Source of the DNA: Pseudomonas psychrophila
GTDB taxonomy: Bacteria; Pseudomonadota; Gammaproteobacteria; Pseudomonadales; Pseudomonadaceae
Direction: 5' to 3'
Assembly (NCBI RefSeq): GCF_001043005.1
Contig: NZ_JYKZ01000005.1
Coordinates: 62,001 to 126,000 of the forward strand
Length of the DNA stretch: 64,000 bases
In this document: positions 35,747-42,355 of the stretch, piece by piece
How positions within the stretch are numbered: position 1 is the first letter of the stretch
Layout: each line of letters opens with the position of its first letter
Program-made: the position numbers and the translations under genes
The notes under the pieces: generated by a model
Told to the model about the DNA's origin: nothing
What the model saw: only the letters and a program-made list of their open reading frames with translations
The model's database searches: none

Positions 35747-36690
35747 ATCCGATGTCGAATAACAAACCAATGCCGGTGCCAACCGAGATCTCTGCACCGT
35801 TCTGGGAAGGCCTGAAGGCTGAGCGCCTGTTGATTCAGCAATGCAACGAATGCAGTCATTGGGTGTTTTACCCGCGCCGGCATTGTCCGGCGTGTTTGAC
35901 TCATTCACTGGCCTGGCGTGAAGTCAGTGGCGGGGCAACGCTGTATAGCTTCACCGTAACGCGTATCGCAACTTTGCCGGACTTCGCGGATGAGATGCCG
36001 CAAATGCTGGCGGTGGTCGAGCTGGATCAGGGTGTTCGTATGAACACCAACCTGGTGGGACTGGACGAGTCCGAAGTGAAGATCGGCATGCGCCTGCAAC
36101 CTGTGTATGCCGAGATAGACGGCAAGGGTAATCGGCTGCTGCGCTTTACAGGTGTCGATAAGGATGCTGATGCCCTCAAGGCGTTGCGAGCGGTTGAGCA
36201 ACCGGCGCAAGAACAGGTCGCCACCGTGCGCCAGATTGCTCTGGATGACGAGGCGGCGCTGCAGGCCCTGGTCAGCGAGGAATTCAGCCCGTGGAGCAAT
36301 CAGGTGGTGGTCGATCAGGCCTTGATTGACACCTTTGCCCAGCTGTCCGGGGATGACTACTGGATCCACACCGACCCTGAGCGTGCGCGCAAGCAAAGCC
36401 CGTTTGGCGGCACCATTGCCCATGGTGCGCTGGTGCAGATCCTGCAGTCGCGCATGAAGCTGAATCTGGGTTACGAGATCACCGGTTTCAGCAACATGAT
36501 CAACTACGGATCGGATCGTCTGCGTTTCCCGGCACCGGTGCCCGCAGGCTCGACGATTCATGCCCGGGCACGGGTCAAGCGGGTGGAGCGGGTCAAAAGC
36601 GGCACTCAACTGACCCTTGAACTCAATACCCATGTGCTGGGCAGCGAGCGGCCGTCGGTGATCAATGAGCTGGTGATTCTCTATATGTAA
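35743..36690 (+). CDS. DUF35 zinc-ribbon/OB-fold and MaoC hydratase fusion
   Basis: Fusion of 315 aa. Residues about 10-145 form a DUF35 domain: a zinc ribbon with four cysteines (CNECSHWVFYPRRHCPAC) and an OB fold (GATLYSFTVTRIATLPDF). Residues about 165-315 form a MaoC hot-dog domain with the hydratase motif LSGDDYWIHTDPERA (Asp and His) and GGTIAHGALV. In the mycobacterial ChsH2 the order is MaoC then DUF35; here it is reversed. The start overlaps the thiolase-like stop, as expected for stable partners. The likely role is to hydrate an enoyl-CoA and hand it to the aldolase. A perfect REPIN follows. Confidence 0.87.
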   Translation: MNPMSNNKPMPVPTEISAPFWEGLKAERLLIQQCNECSHWVFYPRRHCPACLTHSLAWREVSGGATLYSFTVTRIATLPDFADEMPQMLAVVELDQGVRMNTNLVGLDESEVKIGMRLQPVYAEIDGKGNRLLRFTGVDKDADALKALRAVEQPAQEQVATVRQIALDDEAALQALVSEEFSPWSNQVVVDQALIDTFAQLSGDDYWIHTDPERARKQSPFGGTIAHGALVQILQSRMKLNLGYEITGFSNMINYGSDRLRFPAPVPAGSTIHARARVKRVERVKSGTQLTLELNTHVLGSERPSVINELVILYM

Positions 36691-36694
36691 TCCC

Positions 36695-36763
36695 GTGGGA
36701 GCGAGCCTGCTCGCGAAAGCGATCATCCAGTCAACACGCTTTCGCGAGCAGGCTCGCTCCCAC
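36695..36763. repeat. Perfect REPIN after the DUF35-MaoC gene
   Basis: Arms of 27 bases (36695-36721 and 36737-36763, starting GTGGGAGCGAGCCTGCTCGC) are exact inverted repeats around a 15-base loop. It is a very stable hairpin four bases after the stop codon at 36690 and before the promoter element of the third unit, so it may end the second transcript. Confidence 0.88.
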
Positions 36764-36795
36764 TGTTTTATGTGTGTTGCGCCAATCGAGCTTTA

Positions 36796-36811
36796 GTCTC
36801 AACGGACGATG
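36796..36811 (+). promoter_or_regulatory. Shared cluster element, copy 3 (third unit)
   Basis: GTCTCAACGGACGATG, preceded by TTTA, 65 bases before the extradiol dioxygenase start. CCCATACTGCCC follows at 36830, as CCCATACACCGCCC follows copy 2, with the gap shorter by 12 bases. Confidence 0.6.
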
Positions 36812-36876
36812 AGCCCCGGCGCCATCCTTCCCATACTGCCCTCAGCCAATAAATACAGGCATTGAGGAGCAGGCAC

Positions 36877-37770
36877 ATGATCGACATTCGTGGTTTGAGC
36901 TACTTCGTTGCAGAGTCCCGGGACCCCGTCCAGTGGCAGCGTTATGCCCAGGACGTGCTCGGGATGATGGTCAGCGAAGCACCCGCCGGCGGCGTGTACG
37001 TGAAGATGGATGAGCGTCCGTTTCGCATGCTGATCGTGCCTGGTGGCGAGTCGCGCTATCTGGCATCCGGCTGGGAACTGGCCAGCGAAAAGGCATTCAA
37101 TGCGGCCATCCAGGTGCTGGATCAAGCCGATGTCAGCTGGCGCCCGGGCACCGCAGAACAATGCGATCAGCGCGGTGTGCAAGCGCTGCTGCATGTCACC
37201 GATCCTTCGGGCAACCGCCATGAATTGAGCTGGGGCCATCGCTCCGATTGCCAACCCTTTGTCTCGCCTCAAGGTGTACCGGGCTTTATCACGGGTGAAA
37301 TGGGCCTGGGCCACACCGTGCTGCCCGCGCCAAATTTCGATGCCACCCTGGCCTTTGCCAAGGACGTCCTCGGGTTTGAGCTGTCGGACATTTTCAACTT
37401 TCGTCCCGACCCTTCGGCGCCACCGATTCGTATCCACTTTCTGCATTGCAAAAACAGCCGTCACCACAGCCTGGCCCTGGCCGAATACCCGGTGCCATCG
37501 GGCTGCGTGCATGTGATGGTCGAGGTCGAGTCCATGACCGAAGTGGGCCGCGCCCACGATCGGCGTATCGCTCACAACGTGCCGTTGTCGGCCACTTTGG
37601 GTCAGCACCTGAACGACCGCATGACCTCTTTTTACATGAAAACACCTTCGGGCTTTGACCTGGAGTACGGCTATGGCGGCTTGCTGGTGGATTGGCAAGA
37701 CCACAGCGCTTTTGAATTCACCCGGGTAAGCCTGTGGGGCCACGATTTTTCCGTCGGCCAAGAACAGTAA
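36877..37770 (+). CDS. BphC/HsaC-type extradiol dioxygenase
   Basis: Two-domain type I extradiol dioxygenase of 297 aa that opens a catechol ring next to its hydroxyls. The iron ligands and active-site residues of the 2,3-dihydroxybiphenyl dioxygenase family can be placed: His146 (GLGHTV), His212 (CVHVMVEV), Glu263 (FDLEYGYGG), catalytic His197 in RHHSLAL, and His244, Asn246, Asp247 and Tyr253 in LGQHLNDRMTSFY. The substrate should be a catechol fused or attached to another ring. GAGGAG lies before the ATG. First gene of the third unit, with its own copy of the shared element. The product should feed the hydrolase at 23880. Confidence 0.92.
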   Translation: MIDIRGLSYFVAESRDPVQWQRYAQDVLGMMVSEAPAGGVYVKMDERPFRMLIVPGGESRYLASGWELASEKAFNAAIQVLDQADVSWRPGTAEQCDQRGVQALLHVTDPSGNRHELSWGHRSDCQPFVSPQGVPGFITGEMGLGHTVLPAPNFDATLAFAKDVLGFELSDIFNFRPDPSAPPIRIHFLHCKNSRHHSLALAEYPVPSGCVHVMVEVESMTEVGRAHDRRIAHNVPLSATLGQHLNDRMTSFYMKTPSGFDLEYGYGGLLVDWQDHSAFEFTRVSLWGHDFSVGQEQ

Positions 37771-37779
37771 GGAGTCACG

Positions 37780-38655
37780 ATGAACAAGCAAATGACAGCG
37801 GCAGACGTGGTTGGCCAGTTGCGCGACGGCATGACCATCGGCTTTGGCGGCTGGGGCCCGCGGCGCAAGCCCATGGCGATTGTGCGCGAGATCCTGCGCT
37901 CGGACGTCAAGGACCTGACCGTGGTGGCCTATGGCGGCCCTGAAGTCGGCATGCTCTGCGCTGCGGGCAAGGTCAAGAAACTGGTGTTCGGCTTTGCCAC
38001 CCTCGATGCGATCCCTCTTGAAGCCTACTTTCGCAAGGCCCGCGAGGCCGGCGAGCTGGAGCTGATGGAGCTGGACGAAGGCATGCTGCAATGGGGCCTG
38101 CGCGCCGCGGGCATGCGCTTGCCGTTTTTGCCGACCCGTTGCGGGCTGGCCACGGATGTCAGCCGCCTGAATCCGCACATCAAGCAGGTGCAGTCGCCTT
38201 ATGACGATGGCGAGGTGCTGCTGGCCATGCCTGCGCTGAATCTGGACATCGCCTTTTTGCATGTCAACGTTGCCGACCGGCTGGGTAATACCCTGGTTAC
38301 CGGCCCTGACCCGTATTTCGACCATCTGTTCGCCCGTGCCGCCAAGCAGTGCTTTGTGTCTTGCGAGCGGATTGAGCAGCGCTTGAGCCTGGAAGCTGCA
38401 CAGGCCCGCTTCAATACCTTTGAACGCTATCTGGTCAGCGGCGTAGTGCATGCACCGTTTGGCGCGCACCCTACCTCGTGTCCGTCTGACTACGGCTGGG
38501 ACATGAGCCATTTGAAACGCTACAGCGCCAGCGCCGCTGAAGAAGGTGGCTGGGAAGGTTATGTAGCCGAGTTCGTGACCCCGGGCGAAAGTGCCTATCA
38601 GGCCAGCAATGGCGGTGTCGATCGCCTGAGCGCTTTGCCGCTGCCAGTGTTTTAA
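37780..38655 (+). CDS. IpdA-like CoA-transferase-family subunit
   Basis: CoA-transferase alpha-fold protein of 291 aa resembling IpdA, which with IpdB hydrolyses a cyclic diketone in the last ring of steroids instead of moving CoA. The opening GMTIGFGGWGPRRKPMAIVREIL and LMELDEGMLQWGLRAAGMRLPFLPTR are typical; Glu100 lies about where the catalytic glutamate of IpdA is expected. AAGGAG precedes the ATG, and the gene is 10 bases from the dioxygenase and 12 from the IpdB-like gene. A true CoA-transferase function is the alternative. Confidence 0.83.
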   Translation: MNKQMTAADVVGQLRDGMTIGFGGWGPRRKPMAIVREILRSDVKDLTVVAYGGPEVGMLCAAGKVKKLVFGFATLDAIPLEAYFRKAREAGELELMELDEGMLQWGLRAAGMRLPFLPTRCGLATDVSRLNPHIKQVQSPYDDGEVLLAMPALNLDIAFLHVNVADRLGNTLVTGPDPYFDHLFARAAKQCFVSCERIEQRLSLEAAQARFNTFERYLVSGVVHAPFGAHPTSCPSDYGWDMSHLKRYSASAAEEGGWEGYVAEFVTPGESAYQASNGGVDRLSALPLPVF

Positions 38656-38666
38656 GGAGTTTTGAC

Positions 38667-39464
38667 ATGACTGCTACTAACGAATTTACCTTGGCTGAAT
38701 TGTTGATCGTGGCCGCCTGTGAAGCCTGGCGCGGCAACGGCGAAGTCATTGCTTCGGGGTTGGGCGTGATCCCGCGCCTGGGTGCGAGTCTGGCCAAACT
38801 GACCCACAGCCCTGAACTGCTGATGACCGACAGTGAGGCATTCCTGGTGGAAGAGCCGATCCCGCTGGGCCCCCGTGGTGATTATGTGCCGCGCTACTCG
38901 GGCTACCTGTCGTTCGAGCGGGTGTTCGAATGCGTGTGGGGGGGGCGCCGACACGCGATGATCGGTCCGACCCAGATCGACCGCTGGGGCCAGACCAACC
39001 TGTCGTGCATTGGCGATTATCAAAAACCCAAGGTGGCAATGCTCGGGGTGCGCGGTTTGCCGGGCAACAGCATCAACCATATCAACTCGTTTTTCGTGCC
39101 TTCCCATAACACCCGGGCTTTTGTTTCGGGTGAAGTCGACATGGTCTCGGGTGTCGGTTTTAAGGACGAGCGTTGGGAAGAAGGTATGCGCCGCGACCTG
39201 ATGGATATCCGCCTGATCGTTACCGACCTGTGCGTGATGGACTTCGGCGGGCCGGATCGCGCCGTGCAAGTACGTTCCCTGCACCCGGGCGTGAGCTTTG
39301 AAGAGGTACAGGAAAAAACCGGCTTCCCGCTGCTCAAGGCTGCTGACCTCAAGCAAACCATGGCGCCCACGACGGAGCAACTGGCGCTGATCCGTCGTCT
39401 GGACCCCCATGACTATCGCGCAGCTGCGCTCAAGGGCAATCCGCCCGGCATTCGCCAGGCCTGA
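38667..39464 (+). CDS. IpdB-like CoA-transferase-family subunit
   Basis: Partner subunit of 265 aa. The family stretches GNGEVIASGLGVIPRLGASLAKL, MIGPTQIDRWGQTNLSCIGD and GEVDMVSGVGFKD are present, and it follows the IpdA-like gene by 12 bases with AAGGAG before the start. The pair is expected to form a heterodimer or heterotetramer in the cytosol that opens a ring of a CoA-bound cyclic diketone. The order IpdA, IpdB, hydratase, IpdC-like recalls the actinobacterial cholesterol cluster content, although the actual order there differs. Confidence 0.83.
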   Translation: MTATNEFTLAELLIVAACEAWRGNGEVIASGLGVIPRLGASLAKLTHSPELLMTDSEAFLVEEPIPLGPRGDYVPRYSGYLSFERVFECVWGGRRHAMIGPTQIDRWGQTNLSCIGDYQKPKVAMLGVRGLPGNSINHINSFFVPSHNTRAFVSGEVDMVSGVGFKDERWEEGMRRDLMDIRLIVTDLCVMDFGGPDRAVQVRSLHPGVSFEEVQEKTGFPLLKAADLKQTMAPTTEQLALIRRLDPHDYRAAALKGNPPGIRQA

Positions 39465-39479
39465 AGGCAAGGAATTCAC

Positions 39480-40385
39480 ATGAGCCGCGATAGCGAATTT
39501 GTACAGCGGGCTGATACCGCTGTGTATGAAACCGAAGAGCCGGTGCTGTATGGAGTGGCCGATGGTATTGCCACGCTGACCATGAACCGGCCCACGGTAA
39601 ATAATGCGCAAAACTCGCAGATGACCTATGCCCTGGACGATGCCTTTCGCCGCGCCGTGAATGACGACGCGGTGAAGGTCATTGTGCTGCGCGGCAATGG
39701 TAAACACTTCTCTGCGGGGCACGATATCGGCACGCCTGGGCGTGATATCAACAAGTCCTTCGACCGGGCCAGCCTGTGGTGGGATCACACCAACAAGCCG
39801 GGTGGCGAGTACCTGTATGCCCGCGAGCAGGAGGTGTACCTGGGCATGTGTCGGCGCTGGCGAGAGTTGCCCAAGCCGACCATCGCCATGGTGCAGGGCG
39901 CGTGTATTGCCGGTGGGTTGATGCTGGCGTGGGTCTGCGATTTGATCGTGGCCAGCGATGATGCGTTCTTCCAGGACCCGGTGGTGCGCATGGGTATCCC
40001 CGGGGTGGAATATTTTGCCCATCCTTACGAGCTCAATCCGCGTATTGCCAAGGAATTTCTTTTTACCGGTGATCGCATGAGTGCCGAGCGCGCTTATCAA
40101 ATGGGCATGGTCAATCGCCTGTTTGCCCGCGAAGCACTGGAAGCAGGTACTTACGCGCTGGCTGCCGCTATTGCCAAGCAACCGCGCATGGGCCTGGCGC
40201 TGACCAAGCAGGCGATCAATCACGTTGAAGACTTGCAAGGCAAGCGCACGGCGATGGATGCGGTCTTTGCCTGGCATCACTTTGCTCATAGCCATAACGA
40301 GTTGCTTTCGGGGGACAAGCTTGGTGGTTACGACGCCAAGGCCATGATTGAGGCGAACAAGACGGCTGCGGGAGAGGGGCGATGA
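39480..40385 (+). CDS. Enoyl-CoA hydratase/isomerase family protein, EchA20-like
   Basis: Crotonase-fold protein of 301 aa. The oxyanion-hole segments HFSAGHDIG and QGACIAGGLMLAWVCDL are clear. The N-terminal motif reads NRPTVNNAQN in place of the usual NRPxxxNAL. The C-terminal MDAVFAWHHFAHSHNE is a feature of the branch around EchA20, which acts in steroid ring C/D degradation as a ring-opening hydrolase. It overlaps the flavoprotein gene by four bases. The reaction may be hydration or carbon-carbon hydrolysis of a cyclic beta-diketone CoA ester; the latter is favoured by neighbours. Confidence 0.85.
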   Translation: MSRDSEFVQRADTAVYETEEPVLYGVADGIATLTMNRPTVNNAQNSQMTYALDDAFRRAVNDDAVKVIVLRGNGKHFSAGHDIGTPGRDINKSFDRASLWWDHTNKPGGEYLYAREQEVYLGMCRRWRELPKPTIAMVQGACIAGGLMLAWVCDLIVASDDAFFQDPVVRMGIPGVEYFAHPYELNPRIAKEFLFTGDRMSAERAYQMGMVNRLFAREALEAGTYALAAAIAKQPRMGLALTKQAINHVEDLQGKRTAMDAVFAWHHFAHSHNELLSGDKLGGYDAKAMIEANKTAAGEGR

Positions 40386-41476
40386 GCGAGTACCTGCAAA
40401 CGGCGTTGACCGATGCCTTGGGCTGTCGCTACCCCATCGTGCAAACCGCGATGGGCTGGGTGGCGGACGCCAATCTGGTGATTGCCAGCACCCGGGCCGG
40501 TGCCTTCGGGTTTTTGGCGGGTGCGACCCTTGCAGCGGATCAGTTGGAGGCTGAAATACAGCGGGTGATCGAGGCTACGGGGGGGAGCAATTTCGGCCTC
40601 AATTTTCATATGTTCCAGGAAAACGCCGCGCAGTGCGTGGATCTGGCCATCGAGTACCGCTTGCGAGCCGTCAGTTATGGCCGGGGGCCGGATCGCCAGA
40701 CCATCGAACGCTTCAAAAAGGCCGGGGTGCTGTGTATCCCGACCGTGGGCGCGTTGAAACATGCGATCAAGGCCGTGGAACTGGGCGCGGACATGATCAC
40801 TGTGCAGGGCGGTGAAGGCGGGGGGCATACCGGTGGCGTGCCGAGCACCATATTGTTGCCGCAGGTACTGGATGCGGTGCGGGTGCCGGTGATTGCGGCG
40901 GGGGGTTACTCCACCGGGCGCGGGCTGGCCGGAGCCTTGGCCACCGGTGCGGCCGGTATCGCCATGGGCACGCGGTTCCTGATGACCCAGGAATCGCCTA
41001 CCCCCCTTGCCACGCTGGAGCGCTATGTGAAGGTCGCCGATCCTCAGCAAATCCGTGTCACGACAGCGGTGGATGGCATGCGACACCGAATGATCGAAAA
41101 CGCGTTTATCAATCGCCTGGAAAAGGCCAGTGCCTTTGGCCGTCTGCGCATTGCCCTGGGCAGTGCCTGGCACTGGAAGCAACAGACAGGCATGAGCCTG
41201 GGTCATATGCTGGGGGTGTTCGTTCAATCCGTGAAGGAAGACCCCGGCGCCTTGTCGCAAACCGTGATGGCGGCCAACCAGCCGGTGCTCCTGCAGCGTT
41301 CGATGGTCGATGGTGTGCCGGATGAGGGGATTTTGCCCTGCGGCCAGGTGGCGGCAGCGATTGGCGATCTTAAAAGCTGCCAGAGCCTGATTGACGAGAT
41401 GGTGCAGGAGGCAGAGCGCTGCCTGATGGCGGTTAACGTGCGTCATCAGGCTTTGGGCGACCGGTATCAGCGTTGA
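40382..41476 (+). CDS. Nitronate monooxygenase-family flavoprotein, IpdC-like
   Basis: FMN TIM-barrel protein of 364 aa in the nitronate monooxygenase/2-nitropropane dioxygenase family. Visible segments are YPIVQTAMGWVA, GSNFGLNFHMF, DMITVQGGEGGGHTGG and PVIAAGGYSTGRGLAGALATGAAGIAMGTRFL. Beside IpdAB-like and EchA20-like genes the best relative is IpdC, a reductase of the steroid C/D-ring pathway, rather than a true nitronate oxidase. The start overlaps the hydratase stop (ATGA). Last gene of the third unit; a REPIN follows 11 bases after the stop. Confidence 0.83.
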   Translation: MSEYLQTALTDALGCRYPIVQTAMGWVADANLVIASTRAGAFGFLAGATLAADQLEAEIQRVIEATGGSNFGLNFHMFQENAAQCVDLAIEYRLRAVSYGRGPDRQTIERFKKAGVLCIPTVGALKHAIKAVELGADMITVQGGEGGGHTGGVPSTILLPQVLDAVRVPVIAAGGYSTGRGLAGALATGAAGIAMGTRFLMTQESPTPLATLERYVKVADPQQIRVTTAVDGMRHRMIENAFINRLEKASAFGRLRIALGSAWHWKQQTGMSLGHMLGVFVQSVKEDPGALSQTVMAANQPVLLQRSMVDGVPDEGILPCGQVAAAIGDLKSCQSLIDEMVQEAERCLMAVNVRHQALGDRYQR

Positions 41477-41487
41477 GTGACACAATC

Positions 41488-41574
41488 TGTGGGAGCTGGC
41501 TTGCCTGCGATGCAGAGGCTGCGTTCTGGCAGGAAAACTGGGTGGATGCCATCGCGAGCAAGCCCGCTCCCACA
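41488..41574. repeat. Mixed-type REPIN at the cluster end
   Basis: The left arm (41488-41510) has the GTGGGAGCTGGCTTGCCT sequence while the right arm (41552-41574) is the reverse complement of the GTGGGAGCGGGCTTGCTC type, so the two halves belong to different REP classes. It lies between the convergent flavoprotein and SDR genes. Confidence 0.8.
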
Positions 41575-41578
41575 GGGA

Positions 41579-42346
41579 TCAGGACAGAAACCCGCCATCC
41601 ACATTCAGCGAAACCCCGGTGGTGTAGCTCGATGCATCACTGGCCAGGTACAGCACCGCTCCGGCCATTTCACTTGGCGCCGCCACACGCTTGAGTGGAA
41701 CCTGCTGCAGGACTGACTTGAGAATGGCCTCATTACTGACCAGTGCCGATGCGAATTTGGTGTCGGTCAGCCCCGGCAGGAGGGCATTGCAGCGAATACC
41801 AAAGGCTGCACATTCCTTGGCAAACACTTTGGTCATGTTGATCACCGCGGCCTTGGTCATCGAGTACACGCCCTGGCATTCACCCGGCGTTACGCCGTTG
41901 ATCGAGGCCACGTTGATAATGCTGCCACCGCCGTGCTCGCGCATCAGTTTGCCGGCCTCGACCGACATGAAGAAATACCCGCGAATATTCACGTCGACGG
42001 TTTTCTGGAAGGCGCCGAGGTCGGTGTCCAGCACGTTGCAGAACTGTGGGTTGGTGGCGGCGTTGTTGACCAGAATATCGATGCGCCCGAAGTCCTGGCG
42101 AATCCCCGCGAAGGTCCGGGTGATCTGTTCCATTTCGCCGATATGGCAGGCGATGGCCGTTGCCTTGCCGCCCTCGGCGATGATCGAGTCGGCCACTGGC
42201 TGGCAGCCTTCGAGCTTGCGGCTGGACACAATCACATGGGCGCCTTGCTGGGCCAGCAGTTTGGCAATGGCCTCGCCGATACCGCGGCTGGCACCGGAAA
42301 CAAAGGCGATTTTGCCATCGAGGTCGAACAGTTGAGTCCTGGGCAT
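41579..42346 (-). CDS. Short-chain dehydrogenase/reductase
   Basis: SDR of 255 aa with VSGASRGIG, NNAATN, NVASINGV and YSMTK, so cofactor and catalytic sites are intact. It ends YTTGVSLNVDGGFLS. It follows the phosphotransferase-like gene by nine bases on the minus strand. This pair, with SCP2, histidine phosphatase and sohB beyond, looks like a stable Pseudomonas block (I recall the PA1828-PA1832 order, unchecked), so it probably does not belong to the catabolic cluster next door. A fatty or alkyl alcohol/ketone substrate is possible. Confidence 0.88.
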   Translation of the reverse strand: MPRTQLFDLDGKIAFVSGASRGIGEAIAKLLAQQGAHVIVSSRKLEGCQPVADSIIAEGGKATAIACHIGEMEQITRTFAGIRQDFGRIDILVNNAATNPQFCNVLDTDLGAFQKTVDVNIRGYFFMSVEAGKLMREHGGGSIINVASINGVTPGECQGVYSMTKAAVINMTKVFAKECAAFGIRCNALLPGLTDTKFASALVSNEAILKSVLQQVPLKRVAAPSEMAGAVLYLASDASSYTTGVSLNVDGGFLS

Positions 42347-42355
42347 GTGGATTTC

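Noticed and set aside
36799..38511. Antisense frame of 570 aa opposite the dioxygenase and IpdA-like genes
   Set aside because: Arg/His/Gln-rich with no family features; spans two well-supported genes on the other strand.
38652..40295. Antisense frame of 547 aa opposite IpdB-like and hydratase genes
   Set aside because: Same reasoning; covers two real genes and their junction.
40382..41476. True nitronate monooxygenase for nitroalkane detoxification
   Set aside because: Operon position after IpdA/IpdB/EchA20-like genes favours the IpdC-like reductase role, though this is not proven.
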